Source of the DNA: Acidihalobacter yilgarnensis
GTDB taxonomy: Bacteria > Pseudomonadota > Gammaproteobacteria > DSM-5130 > Acidihalobacteraceae
Direction of reading: 5' to 3'
Length of the DNA stretch: 64,000 bases
NCBI RefSeq assembly: GCF_001753245.1
Contig: NZ_CP017415.1
Location: 3,466,040-3,530,039 of the forward strand
Position 1 is the stretch's first letter; each line of letters opens with the position of its first letter. Positions 46,725-56,043 of the stretch are shown here, one piece after another. The position numbers were made by a program, and so were the translations under genes. The notes under the pieces are model-generated. The model made no database searches. It was not told the origin of the DNA and saw nothing but the letters and a program-made list of their open reading frames with translations.

Positions 46725-47411
46725 ATGAGTCTATTCCGACAGCTGTATGACGAAGACAGCTCAACCTTGAGCTACCTGATCGCCGACGCGGATACGCAGG
46801 ACGCCGTGATGATCGACCCCGTGCTGGGGCAGCATCAACGCGATCTGAAACTGATCGAGACGCTCGGCCTGAAGCTGCGCTATATCGTCGAAACCCACGT
46901 ACACGCCGACCACGTGACCGGTGCCGGCCGTCTGCGCGAGGCCACGGGGGCGCGTGTCGCAGTCGGTGCAGCCGCGGACGTGAGCTGTGCAGACATCCAA
47001 ATCGCAGATGGGGCACGCCTGGCTTTCGGCAAGGAACACCTCTCCGCGATGGCCACGCCCGGACACACGCGCGGCTGCACCAGTTATCGCTGGCATGATC
47101 GCGTGTTTACCGGCGACACCCTGCTCATCGGCGGCTGTGGACGTACGGATTTCCAACAAGGCAATGCCGGCCAACTCTACGACAGTCTGCAACGATTGTT
47201 GGCGCTGTCGGACGAGACCTTGGTTTACCCAGGACACGACTACGCAGGGCGTCGTGTGTCATGCATCGGTGAGGAGCGCACGCTCAATTCGAGAATCGCC
47301 GGGCAAGACCGTGAGGCGTTCGTCGCACTGATGGAAGGCTTGTCGTTACCCTACCCACGCCATATCGACGAGGCATTGCCGGCCAACCAAGCTTGCGGCA
47401 GGCTCGCCTGA
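46725..47411 (+). CDS. ETHE1-type persulfide dioxygenase (MBL fold)
   Basis: Non-haem iron enzyme that oxidises glutathione persulfide to sulfite and glutathione. The 228-residue protein has the metallo-beta-lactamase ligand motif THVHADHVTGAG (H-x-H-x-D-H), MATPGHTRGC, FTGDTLLIGGCGRTDF and YPGHDY. GGCGRTDFQ is a feature of ETHE1 over glyoxalase II. A short hairpin (CCCTGA / TCAGGG, 46695-46716) overlaps the ribosome-binding site AGGGAG and could modulate translation. It complements the DsrE/TusA/SQR operon in sulfane-sulfur oxidation (inference). Confidence 0.92.
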   Translation: MSLFRQLYDEDSSTLSYLIADADTQDAVMIDPVLGQHQRDLKLIETLGLKLRYIVETHVHADHVTGAGRLREATGARVAVGAAADVSCADIQIADGARLAFGKEHLSAMATPGHTRGCTSYRWHDRVFTGDTLLIGGCGRTDFQQGNAGQLYDSLQRLLALSDETLVYPGHDYAGRRVSCIGEERTLNSRIAGQDREAFVALMEGLSLPYPRHIDEALPANQACGRLA

Positions 47412-47443
47412 GCGGGTGGTTATGCGCAGACCCGCAGGGGCAA

Positions 47444-47468
47444 ACCGCGCGGGGCTGGTACGCGCGGT
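47444..47468. terminator. Weak terminator hairpin between ETHE1-like gene and kup
   Basis: An 8-bp stem (ACCGCGCG / CGCGCGGT) with a 9-nt loop abuts the kup stop codon, between convergent genes. No T tract is present. Confidence 0.4.
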
Positions 47469-49460
47469 CTAAATATCCACTTGGATACCCAGCTCCACCG
47501 AGCGCCCAGCAGGTAGACGGTAGTACTCCACCGCGCCTTGCGCGTTGCGTGCCATGAAGGCGAACAAACGCCTACGCCAGCGCGAAACGATGGGATTGCG
47601 ACCGGCAACTGCGATGTGCAGTCGATCCGCATAATAGGTCGTGGCCTCCGCCTCCAACCCCGGAATCGCGCCCAGGTCTTGGCACAACTTGGTCGCCACG
47701 CTCAGGTTCGGCGTCTGCATGAAGCCATAGTTCACGAATACCCGGTAGAAATCGGCACCCAAGGCGGTAATTTCCAAGCGATCCGAAGCGGACACGCGCG
47801 GCACGTCTCGAGTGACCGCGGTCATCAGTAATACGCGTTCATGCAGTACCTGATTGAGCTTGAGGTGGTGCAGCAAGCCTTGCGGCACGGTGTCTCCAGG
47901 CCCACAAAGGAATACGGCCGTACCACGCACGCGAGCGGGAGGCTCGAAGGAAAGGCTCTGCAGAAACGTCGCCACCGGCATACCGCGCTCCTGGGCCGTA
48001 GCTCGGCGCAGCTGCATCCCGCGACGCCAGGTCGTCATCAGCATGACCACGGCACCAGCTACCAGCAGAGGCAGCCAGCCGCCGTCCGGCACCTTGAGCA
48101 AATTGGAGCTGAGGAACACCAGATCGGGGATCAGAAACAGACCGGCCACCAGGCCGGCGCGTAGTAGCGACCAGTGCCAGCGGCTACGCATGACCCAGAA
48201 GGCCAATATTGTGGTGATCGCCATGGTGGCGCTCACCGCCACGCCGTACGCCCCCGCCAACCGGGCGGTCGAACCGAAGCCGATGACCACCGCGATGGTC
48301 GCGATCATCAACACCACGTTCACGCCGGGCATATAGATCTGCCCCATTTCCTCGGCCGAGGTCTGCACGATCCCCAAACGGGGACTCAAACCCATCTGTA
48401 TCGACTGACGTGCCAGCGAATAGGCCCCGGAGATGACCGCCTGCGATGCGATGACGGTGGCCACCGTCGCCAGTGCGACCATCGGGTACACCCCCCAGGT
48501 CGGCACCAGGCTATAGAACGGATGCGCCGCCTTCGCCGGATCGATGAGTAGAATCGCCCCCTGACCGAAGTAATTGAGCAGCAGGGCCGGTAGCACCAGG
48601 CTAAACCAGGCCCAGCGTATCGGCGCCGGCCCAAAGTGACCCATGTCGGCATACAGCGTCTCACCGCCGGTGACCACCAGGAACACGCTACCGAGCACCA
48701 GAAAAGCCGTGCCGGGTGCATCCATAATGAAGCGCGCGGCGGCCAGCGGGTTGGCGCTGGCGAGTACCGCGGGTGCCTCGAGGATGCCGTGCAGCCCCAG
48801 CAAAGCCAGGATCGAAAACCACAGCAGCATGATGGGACCGAGCCAGCGGCCGAGGCGGGCCGTGCCCTTGCGCTGGGTGGCAAACAGGAACAGCAGGGTG
48901 AGCACGGTAATGGGAATCACCCAGGGTCGCAACGCGGGTGCCGCCACGCGTAACCCATCTACCGCACTGAGTACGGAAATCGCCGGCGTGATCATGCCGT
49001 CACCGTAGAGCAGTGCGGCGCCGAAGGTGCCCAGCAAGATCAGTAGTATCGCGCCGCGACCATTGCTGCGCCAAGGATCGAGCAGCGCAAGCAAGGCGAG
49101 TATCCCGCCCTCGCCCCGGTTGTCGGCCTGCATCATAAAGGCGACGTATTTGATCGAGATCACCACGATCAAGGCCCAGAAGATCAGCGACAGGATGCCG
49201 AGCACATGCGCAGGTGTTACCGCGAGGTGTCCGCCGCTGTAGAAGCAGGCATGCAGGGCATATAGGGGGCTGGTGCCGATATCACCGTAGACGATGCCCA
49301 GAGCCATTAGACTCAGGGAGGCGGTGCGGCGTCGCTCGACAGATTTTGCGGGGGGGCCGGCTGGGTATCGGGATGGCTGACCGATGTCGCGTTCATCGCC
49401 GCTCAGATCGCGTGCAAGCTGCGCCCGAACCTTTTTCGTTACCGTCGTTTTCCATTGCAA
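47469..49460 (-). CDS. kup: Low-affinity K+ transporter Kup
   Basis: Potassium:proton symporter, about 12 transmembrane segments with a hydrophilic C-terminal domain. Signatures are ALGIVYGDIGTSPLYAL near the N-terminus and FSILALLGLHGI; the C-terminus VSRWRRRLFAFMARNAQ is typical of Kup. Length is about 660 residues. The start is uncertain: TTG 49460 sits only 3 nt from GGAGG, whereas ATG 49455, at 8-nt spacing, is in another frame and joins the Kup frame if the A5 run (minus strand, 49432-49436) had one base fewer. Kup would aid osmotic adaptation. Confidence 0.92.
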   Translation of the reverse strand: MQWKTTVTKKVRAQLARDLSGDERDIGQPSRYPAGPPAKSVERRRTASLSLMALGIVYGDIGTSPLYALHACFYSGGHLAVTPAHVLGILSLIFWALIVVISIKYVAFMMQADNRGEGGILALLALLDPWRSNGRGAILLILLGTFGAALLYGDGMITPAISVLSAVDGLRVAAPALRPWVIPITVLTLLFLFATQRKGTARLGRWLGPIMLLWFSILALLGLHGILEAPAVLASANPLAAARFIMDAPGTAFLVLGSVFLVVTGGETLYADMGHFGPAPIRWAWFSLVLPALLLNYFGQGAILLIDPAKAAHPFYSLVPTWGVYPMVALATVATVIASQAVISGAYSLARQSIQMGLSPRLGIVQTSAEEMGQIYMPGVNVVLMIATIAVVIGFGSTARLAGAYGVAVSATMAITTILAFWVMRSRWHWSLLRAGLVAGLFLIPDLVFLSSNLLKVPDGGWLPLLVAGAVVMLMTTWRRGMQLRRATAQERGMPVATFLQSLSFEPPARVRGTAVFLCGPGDTVPQGLLHHLKLNQVLHERVLLMTAVTRDVPRVSASDRLEITALGADFYRVFVNYGFMQTPNLSVATKLCQDLGAIPGLEAEATTYYADRLHIAVAGRNPIVSRWRRRLFAFMARNAQGAVEYYRLPAGRSVELGIQVDI

Positions 49461-49583
49461 GTCCCTCCGGCATACGCAACGCGTCGCCAACCGCCACATG
49501 CGGATAGCACTACGACGCGGGCGCACGGGAATAGTTCCACCTTAATCGCTTTAACTTCTTAAGCCTTGGGCCGCACCGCTCGC

Positions 49584-50903
49584 TCAACCGTAATCGAGGG
49601 CGCCCTCGCCCCCGCCCGGATCCTCGAGGCTCAATACCTCGGCGTCATCGTCGTAGGCGAAGATTTCGGCGTAGCGCCCCCAATTGATGACCACGTCGAG
49701 CACGCGTTGCGATTCGTCGTCACTCAGGCTGTCCTCCAGCTCGGCCAGAAACCGCTCTGCGGGTGCGCGGTGGTTGGGGCGCTCATCGAGCACGCTGCGG
49801 ATGTGCGCGGCCAACGGAATATGTTTGAGCAGCTGACGTGCGAATACCGCCTTGCGTTCCTGGGTATCGCCGTTGACGTAGCGCCGGCCGATGGTGGTCA
49901 ACGCGATCTGTCCCTGCACGACCATGGCCAGATCCAGAATCTCCAGCGACTCGACCAATGGAAACAGGTCGTCGACCGAGAGCTGCATGTCGTCCGCAAG
50001 ATCGGGGAGGCTGATGAAGCGCTGCCCCGACGTCTCGCTCTCCGCGTCGATGGCCTCGATCAGGCCGGCCAAGCGATTGATCGCCGCCGTGGGCAATCGA
50101 TAACTCACGCCCTCGGCGCGGCGCGGCGCCTCCGGCCCACGCCGGGTCATAATCGCGTATATCTCCTCAACCAGGCGACGGAATTCCGGGGCCTGGCGGT
50201 TGCGCGGCTGCGGTAGGCGCACCGGAATTTCGGCCGCCACCCGCCCTGGATTGGAGGCGAAGATGATGATGCGATCGGCCATCAGCACGGCCTCCTCGAT
50301 ATTGTGCGAGACCAGCAAAATACCGCGCAGCGGGATCTGGCGTGCCTCCCACAAGTCCAGCAGATCGGTGCGCAGATTCTCGGCGGTCAGCACGTCCAGC
50401 GCGGAAAAGGCCTCGTCCATCAACAACACGTCGGGATCGACCACCAACGCGCGCGCAAAGCCGACTCGTTGACGCATGCCGCCGGAAAGCTCGCGCGGGT
50501 AAGCCGACTCGAAGCCATCGAGACCGATCAGGTCAATGGCCGCCAAGGCGCGGCGCAGGCGCTCGGCACGCGGCACGCCACGCGCCTCCAGCCCCAACTC
50601 CACGTTCTCCAGCACGGTCAACCAGGGAAACAGCGCGAAACTCTGAAACACCATGGACAGCCCAGGCACCGGGCCGGTTACCGGGCGGTCGCGGTAGATC
50701 ACCTCGCCACCGGTAGGCGGCACCAATCCCGACATGATCCGTAACAGGGTCGACTTACCCGAACCCGAGCGCCCGAGCAACACCAAGATTTCGCCCTCAT
50801 GCAGGCATAGATCGACACCGTCGAGAATCTTCAAATCCTCGCCGTCCGGGCTCTTGAAGGCCTTCTGCACACCATTCAGGCGCAGGATTTCCGTGGCAGT
50901 CAT
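49584..50903 (-). CDS. ABC ATPase with AAA-associated C-terminal domain
   Basis: A 439-residue NitT/TauT-type ATPase. The N-terminal ABC domain has Walker A GRSGSGKST, signature LSGGMRQRVGFARAL, Walker B VLLMDEAFSALD and VSHNIEEAVLMADRI. Residues from about 265 onward form an extra domain (IDLDDDMQLSVDDLFPLVES-like region; QIALTTIGRRYV) matching the AAA-associated C-terminal domain found in this subfamily, which resembles a winged helix and may be regulatory. It begins 15 nt below the paired permease. Confidence 0.9.
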   Translation of the reverse strand: MTATEILRLNGVQKAFKSPDGEDLKILDGVDLCLHEGEILVLLGRSGSGKSTLLRIMSGLVPPTGGEVIYRDRPVTGPVPGLSMVFQSFALFPWLTVLENVELGLEARGVPRAERLRRALAAIDLIGLDGFESAYPRELSGGMRQRVGFARALVVDPDVLLMDEAFSALDVLTAENLRTDLLDLWEARQIPLRGILLVSHNIEEAVLMADRIIIFASNPGRVAAEIPVRLPQPRNRQAPEFRRLVEEIYAIMTRRGPEAPRRAEGVSYRLPTAAINRLAGLIEAIDAESETSGQRFISLPDLADDMQLSVDDLFPLVESLEILDLAMVVQGQIALTTIGRRYVNGDTQERKAVFARQLLKHIPLAAHIRSVLDERPNHRAPAERFLAELEDSLSDDESQRVLDVVINWGRYAEIFAYDDDAEVLSLEDPGGGEGALDYG

Positions 50904-50917
50904 AGCGTGTACCCTCC

Positions 50918-52636
50918 TTAGTCGAGCCGCCAGCGCGTCTCGGCGAACTGATAGAGACGATGCCAGACGAAGCGATTGATGGTGATGACGAACAGCGCCA
51001 TGACACCGGTGCCGAGCACGACGTGACGCACGTCACCGCGTGCGGTGGCCTGAGCGATGTAGGCACCGAGCCCGGTGGCAACCAGCGTATGGTTACCCCA
51101 GCTCACGACCTCGGCGACGATGCTCGCGTTCCAGGCGCCACCCGAAGCTGTGATCGCTCCGGTGACGTAGGATTGGAACACACCGGGGAACAAGAGCCTG
51201 CGGAAACGCAGCCACCCGCTCAATCCCAGGTTGCGCGAGGCTTCCTTCAGATCCGAGGGCAGGGCCGCCGCGCCACCGACGACGTTGAACAGGATGTACC
51301 ACTGGCTACCGAGGATCATCAGCGGACTGACCCAGATGTTCACGTTGAGGTGGAACCCGACGATCCCCACCACGACCAGCGGGAACAGCAAATTCGCGGG
51401 GAAGGCGGCCAGGAACTGGGCCAATGGCTGAATCCGCTGCGCCAGGCGCGGGCGTAAACCGATCCAGATACCGATCGGCACCCAGACAACGCTGGCCAGC
51501 ACCACCAACGCGAACACACGCAGCGCGGTAGCACCACCGAGCATGAAGACATGCGCAACCTCGCCCCAACCATAATCGCGCGGGATGATGCGCCACATTT
51601 CGATCAGCGTGGCGACCACGGCCAGCGCCAGCACCAGATTGAAGGCCAAGTCAGGCCAACGCCGGACGCGTTGGTCTGCGGGCTCTGGGAATGTTTTCGG
51701 TCGACTACCCAGACGCAAACTGGCCTGCCAGAACACGCCTGGCACCACCGCCAACAAGCGCATGATCCGTGTCCGCTTGATGAAATCGAGCACCGCCGAT
51801 TCCGGTGCCGTGGACGAGGCGCTGCTCTCGAACTTGAACTTGTCGGCCCAGGCCACCACCGGGCGGAATAACAGCCAGTCGTAGAGCAGGATCACCAACA
51901 ACATGGTCAGGATGGCCCAGCCGATCGCACCCAGATTACGCTGCTGGATGGCCAGCGCGATATACGAGCCAACGCCGGGCACCATGATCTGATGCCCGCC
52001 GACCGTGATCGCCTCGGCCGCGACCACGAAGAACCAGCCACCAGACACCGACATCATGGTATTCCACACCAATCCGGGCATGGCATAGGGTAATTCCAGG
52101 CGCCAGAAGCGCAACCAGGGCGAAAGTTGATAGGTCGCCGAGGCCTCGCGCAAATCACGCGGCACCGTCTTGAGCGAGTGATACAGGCTGAAGGCCATGT
52201 TCCAGGCCTGCGAAGTAAACACCGCAAAGATCACCGCCATCTGCACACCCCACAGGCTGCCGGGGAACAAGGCGACGAAACCAGCCACGGTAATCGACAG
52301 ATAGCCGAGGATCGGCACCGATTGCAGCACATCGAGCGCCGGCACCAGGATGCGCTCGGCATAGCGGTTTTTCGCTGCCAGGGTGGCGTAGACGAGCGAA
52401 AACAGCAGCGACAAACCCAGCGCCGCCGCCATTCGCAGCACCGTATACAGCGCATAACCGGGCAGCGCCAACGGCGACAAGCTGATCGGCAACGGCTGCC
52501 CGATGACATACGGCGCACTCATGCGCCCGCCAGCCCAGGCCACCAGATAGATCAGCCCGAAGACCAGTGGCAACGCGATCAGATCGCGGCGATTGGGCAA
52601 TGGCAGCCGGGCGGGCAACGATGGAAGCTGGGCCAC
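50918..52636 (-). CDS. Fused ABC permease (two BPD_transp_1 domains)
   Basis: A 572-residue inner-membrane protein made of two tandem binding-protein-dependent permease domains, about residues 60-280 and 330-560. EAA-type loops are REASATYQLSPWLRFWRLELP and KEASRNLGLSGWLRFRRLLFP. GTG 52636 with AGGAG 10 nt upstream is preferred; an ATG at 52669 lacks a Shine-Dalgarno. One polypeptide supplies both membrane halves, so the complex would be permease plus two ATPase chains. No binding protein is adjacent, which is unusual for an importer. Substrate unknown. Confidence 0.88.
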   Translation of the reverse strand: MAQLPSLPARLPLPNRRDLIALPLVFGLIYLVAWAGGRMSAPYVIGQPLPISLSPLALPGYALYTVLRMAAALGLSLLFSLVYATLAAKNRYAERILVPALDVLQSVPILGYLSITVAGFVALFPGSLWGVQMAVIFAVFTSQAWNMAFSLYHSLKTVPRDLREASATYQLSPWLRFWRLELPYAMPGLVWNTMMSVSGGWFFVVAAEAITVGGHQIMVPGVGSYIALAIQQRNLGAIGWAILTMLLVILLYDWLLFRPVVAWADKFKFESSASSTAPESAVLDFIKRTRIMRLLAVVPGVFWQASLRLGSRPKTFPEPADQRVRRWPDLAFNLVLALAVVATLIEMWRIIPRDYGWGEVAHVFMLGGATALRVFALVVLASVVWVPIGIWIGLRPRLAQRIQPLAQFLAAFPANLLFPLVVVGIVGFHLNVNIWVSPLMILGSQWYILFNVVGGAAALPSDLKEASRNLGLSGWLRFRRLLFPGVFQSYVTGAITASGGAWNASIVAEVVSWGNHTLVATGLGAYIAQATARGDVRHVVLGTGVMALFVITINRFVWHRLYQFAETRWRLD

Positions 52637-52808
52637 GTGCGCGGATCTCCTGTGGGGCCATACAGCCATGGCGCGGGTGGGATGTCTTGTCCCGCGGCGT
52701 TTTGCTTATGTCGGGCGCCGCGCGCATCGACCCGGTTGGGCGGGACGAGACCGCGTGCGGCGGGCGCCCTTTATAGCCGTGGGGAATCCCAGATACAAGC
52801 CCCTCGGC

Positions 52809-53153
52809 TCAGCCGTAAGGTTCTTCCTCTCGAGGATCGATCAGACGCAAGCCGTGACGTTCCAGTTCACCGACCCGATAGAGCGTGTGGGCCAGCGTTT
52901 GCGGGGCGTGCAGCACCGTCACGTGCATCTTGTCGGCCATCAGTCCGCGTATCAGCTCAAGCATGCCGATCACGGCTGCGGCATCCAGCAGCTCCAGTTC
53001 GTCAAGTTCGAGCGTGCATTCGGCACCCTCCTCACCGCGCAGGGACTGCAAGCGCGCATTCAGCGCCGGCACACCGGCCGCATCCAACTCGCCATGCAGG
53101 TGAACCGTACCATCGGCGACGCGGTACAGCGCGACCGGCTCGGCCACGCTCAA
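52809..53153 (-). CDS. STAS-domain protein
   Basis: A 114-residue STAS (anti-sigma-antagonist-like) protein: RVADGTVHLHGELDAAGVPA, then LELDELELLDAAAVIGMLEL. The middle acidic strand and helix match the fold. The Ser/Thr usually phosphorylated in antagonists is not obvious, so it may resemble MlaB-type accessory proteins more than SpoIIAA. It overlaps the AcuI-like stop by 4 nt and precedes the fused permease by about 170 nt. Confidence 0.85.
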   Translation of the reverse strand: MSVAEPVALYRVADGTVHLHGELDAAGVPALNARLQSLRGEEGAECTLELDELELLDAAAVIGMLELIRGLMADKMHVTVLHAPQTLAHTLYRVGELERHGLRLIDPREEEPYG

Positions 53154-54151
53154 AGAGCGAGGTCCACCACCGTGCGCCCGCGCAAGCCACCAGCCATCAC
53201 CTGCTCGAATACACCGGGCAGACCATCAAGGCCAACCGTGCCGGCCACCATTCGCGCCAGATGACGCGGGCGCAGATCATCGCCCAAACGCGCCCACACC
53301 TCCCGTCGTAGTGCGGGTGAGCATTCGACCGAATGAATACCAAGCAGACTGACGCCGCGCAGGATAAACGGCAGCACGGTCGTATCGAGCGCGGTACCGG
53401 CGGCCAAGCCCACGGCGGCAATGTTGCCGTAGGGTCGCACCGTCCGTGTCAGCCAGGCGAGGATATCCCCACCGACGGCATCCACCGCCCCGCCCCATTG
53501 CGCGGACTCCAGCGGGCGAGTGCCCAACTCGAGTTCACGGCGGTCGAGCACGGCGCTCGCACCCAATTCGCGCAGGTAGGCCTCGGCCTCGGGCTTGCCG
53601 GTTAGGGCATGTACCTCGTAACCACGACCCGCCAGCAGATCGACGGCGAATCCACCCACCCCGCCGGTCGCGCCAGTCACCAGGATCGGTCCCATGTCCG
53701 GGCGCTGGTGGTTTTCCTCCAGACGCATCACCGCCAGCGCCGCGCTGAAGCCCGCGGTTCCGATGGCCATGGCGGCATATTCGTCCAGGCTCGCCGGCAG
53801 CGATACGACGCAGTCGGCTGGTACTCGCACGAATTCGGCATAACCGCCATCGCGCGTCTCCGACAAGCCGCAACCGGTCACCAGTACGGCATCACCGGGC
53901 GCAAAGGCCGGGGCATCCGAATGCACCACCTCACCGGCAACATCGACGCCACCGACCAGCGGATAACGTCGCAGGATACGCCCGCGCCCGGTGCCCGCCA
54001 GGGCATCCTTGTAGTTCACACCCGAGTAGCGAGCACGAATGACTACCTCACCGGGATTGAGATCGTTCAACGTCAACGACTCGATAGCGGCCCGGATCGC
54101 GCCATCGTCACCGCGATGGATACGAAAGGCCTTGAAGGTGGCGCTGGACAT
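53150..54151 (-). CDS. acuI: Acrylyl-CoA reductase / YhdH-type zinc-independent oxidoreductase
   Basis: MDR-superfamily NADPH-dependent reductase of 333 residues. The Rossmann motif is VTGATGGVGGFAVDLLA, and the N-terminus YSGVNYKDALAGTGRGRI is typical of the AcuI/YhdH subfamily. Cys/His zinc ligands are absent. AcuI reduces acrylyl-CoA to propionyl-CoA and protects against that electrophile. Its place between FadL and STAS genes suggests a link with acyl-CoA metabolism. The stop is overlapped by the STAS start. Confidence 0.92.
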   Translation of the reverse strand: MSSATFKAFRIHRGDDGAIRAAIESLTLNDLNPGEVVIRARYSGVNYKDALAGTGRGRILRRYPLVGGVDVAGEVVHSDAPAFAPGDAVLVTGCGLSETRDGGYAEFVRVPADCVVSLPASLDEYAAMAIGTAGFSAALAVMRLEENHQRPDMGPILVTGATGGVGGFAVDLLAGRGYEVHALTGKPEAEAYLRELGASAVLDRRELELGTRPLESAQWGGAVDAVGGDILAWLTRTVRPYGNIAAVGLAAGTALDTTVLPFILRGVSLLGIHSVECSPALRREVWARLGDDLRPRHLARMVAGTVGLDGLPGVFEQVMAGGLRGRTVVDLAL

Positions 54152-54204
54152 TCAATCGGCTCCTCTATGGTGTTCGATGTGGTCTCCGACGACTCGCGAA
54201 GGCA

Positions 54205-55572
54205 TCAGAAGCGGTAATTGGCCTGGGCGCCGAACATGTTGACGTGCCCACGGTACTGGCCAGTGAGGGTGTTCTGATAGCTGCCTTCGGTGGTGTTGTT
54301 GATACTGACATTGCGGAACAGGATATAGGTGTAGCCGAGATCCCAGCTCAACTGCGGGCTGACCCGATAACCCATACCCAGCGACAACCAAGTGCGGTCG
54401 CTACCGGGCAGCCGGGCAGTGCGATGACGAGCATCTGGCACCGGCGTCTGATCGAGGGCCAAACCACCGCGCCAGGTCAAACGTTCGTTTTGCCTAAAAG
54501 TCAGGCCAACGGCATAACGCATGGTGTCACGCCAGTTCTCGGTGGTCACCAGATCAGGCTGGCCGTTGTCCTTGACCACCCGCAGGCTGGAGAATCGGCT
54601 CCACTGGGTCCAGGTCAGATCGCCACTCATCGTCCAGTGGCGATCCAATCGCTGCGACACCCCGAGGGAAGCCATCGCCGGCAGGTCCAGCGCGGCCGAA
54701 GCGCCTGTGTCGGCAAGCTGCGGATTGGATGCCAGCAGCGCGGGAATATGGCTGTAGGTCACCTGCCCCTTGAGTTTGTGATCCACCGCCGCGCGGTAGG
54801 CAAGACCCAGGCGCGTATCCGGCGTGATGTTGTAGATCAAGCCGATATTCCAGCCAAAGGCCCAGTCGTGACCCTTGACCCGAGCCAGACCGTCAACCTG
54901 GGAATTGCCCGGCGTCAGGCCATAGGCGTTGCAGGTGGCCAAACCGCCCGGTACCTGGCCGTGAGCGGCGGCCCCGTAGCACAGCGAACCGCTGTCGATC
55001 GCCGAGCTGAGATTGGCTTTTGCGTACTGGGCATCGAGGCCTGCGCCGATGCTCAGGGTCGGGCTCAGACGATAGGACAGCGACGGGCTCAGATTGATGA
55101 CCTGCACCTGGCTGGTCAGGGCGTGATAGCGACCCACCCAGCCATCCTGATACTGCGTCGCAAGGCCGTAGGGCACGCTGAGACCGAAGCCGACGCGGGT
55201 ACGCGCGTCCAGCGCGTGGCTCAGAAACAGGTTCGGCACCCAGGCCTGTTCGCCAGCGTTACCGCCGTTATTGCCGTTGGTGATGTTACCGATCCCTGCC
55301 ACACTCGACTGGCCATTGCTGAACTGGATGTTGGGCGCGATGTCGATCAGACCCGCGCTCAGTTGCGTACCCGACAGATTCGCCATCGTCGCGGGATTGA
55401 AATACTGTCCGCTGGCATGGCCGTTGCCGGTAGTCGCGCCGGCGTAGGCATCGCCCAAACCGGTTGCGTTCTGTTCGGTAATGGCAAAACCCGCTGCCAA
55501 ACCGCTGATCGGCAGACCGAGTGCGGCCACGCCCAGCAGAATGCGCACATGCGCCCGTATCGAATGCTCCAT
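54205..55572 (-). CDS. fadL: FadL/OmpP1/TodX-family outer-membrane transporter
   Basis: Outer-membrane beta-barrel channel for long-chain fatty acids and other hydrophobic molecules. The 455-residue protein has a signal peptide (LLGVAALGLPISGLAAG) followed by FAITEQNATGLGDAYAGA and the NPA motif in YFNPATMANLSGTQ, both FadL hallmarks. The end YRF is the BamA-recognised C-terminus. It sits in an operon with an acyl-CoA synthetase and thioesterase, so it probably feeds a fatty-acid or hydrocarbon pathway. Confidence 0.93.
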   Translation of the reverse strand: MEHSIRAHVRILLGVAALGLPISGLAAGFAITEQNATGLGDAYAGATTGNGHASGQYFNPATMANLSGTQLSAGLIDIAPNIQFSNGQSSVAGIGNITNGNNGGNAGEQAWVPNLFLSHALDARTRVGFGLSVPYGLATQYQDGWVGRYHALTSQVQVINLSPSLSYRLSPTLSIGAGLDAQYAKANLSSAIDSGSLCYGAAAHGQVPGGLATCNAYGLTPGNSQVDGLARVKGHDWAFGWNIGLIYNITPDTRLGLAYRAAVDHKLKGQVTYSHIPALLASNPQLADTGASAALDLPAMASLGVSQRLDRHWTMSGDLTWTQWSRFSSLRVVKDNGQPDLVTTENWRDTMRYAVGLTFRQNERLTWRGGLALDQTPVPDARHRTARLPGSDRTWLSLGMGYRVSPQLSWDLGYTYILFRNVSINNTTEGSYQNTLTGQYRGHVNMFGAQANYRF

Positions 55573-55641
55573 GAGACGCTCCCCCTCGCTGTTTACATTA
55601 TTTGGTTGTCTAGTCGGTTATCCACACGACCGGTCACGCGT

Positions 55642-56043
55642 TCATTGCGTGGCTGCAGGCACCGGGCGCGGCTTGCCGTGCTCGTCGATGGCGACGTAGG
55701 TCAATTCCGCCTCGCACACGTGGATGAATTCCGGTGGCGCAAGGCTGCGGTGTACGTAGACCTCGACGGCAACCTGGATCGAGGTGCGCCCGACGCCCGC
55801 CACGCGCGCATACAGACTGACCAAGTCACCGACCTTGACCGGCTTGAGGAACACCAGCCGCTGTACCGCGACCGTGACCACACGCCCTTGTGCCAGCGCC
55901 ACCGCAGGAATGCTGCCGGCGATATCGACCTGCGACATGATCCAGCCACCGAAGATGTCGCCACCGGCATTGATATCCGCGGGCCTCGCGGGCACGCGCA
56001 GGACGGGCTCGACACCCGCCAGTAGATCCTTGCCGTCAGCCAT
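55642..56043 (-). CDS. YciA-type acyl-CoA thioesterase
   Basis: Hot-dog-fold hydrolase that cleaves acyl-CoA. From ATG 56043 it has 133 residues: PADINAGGDIFGGWIMSQVD is the family catalytic region. It overlaps the acyl-CoA synthetase stop by 8 nt, which suggests coupled translation and paired activity on acyl-CoA pools. GAGGG 9 nt upstream favours this start; ATG 56049 is an alternative. Confidence 0.9.
   Translation of the reverse strand: MADGKDLLAGVEPVLRVPARPADINAGGDIFGGWIMSQVDIAGSIPAVALAQGRVVTVAVQRLVFLKPVKVGDLVSLYARVAGVGRTSIQVAVEVYVHRSLAPPEFIHVCEAELTYVAIDEHGKPRPVPAATQ

Noticed and set aside
54244-56025. 593-residue plus-strand frame opposite fadL
   Set aside because: No domain signature; fadL on the other strand has signal peptide, NPA motif and aromatic C-terminus.
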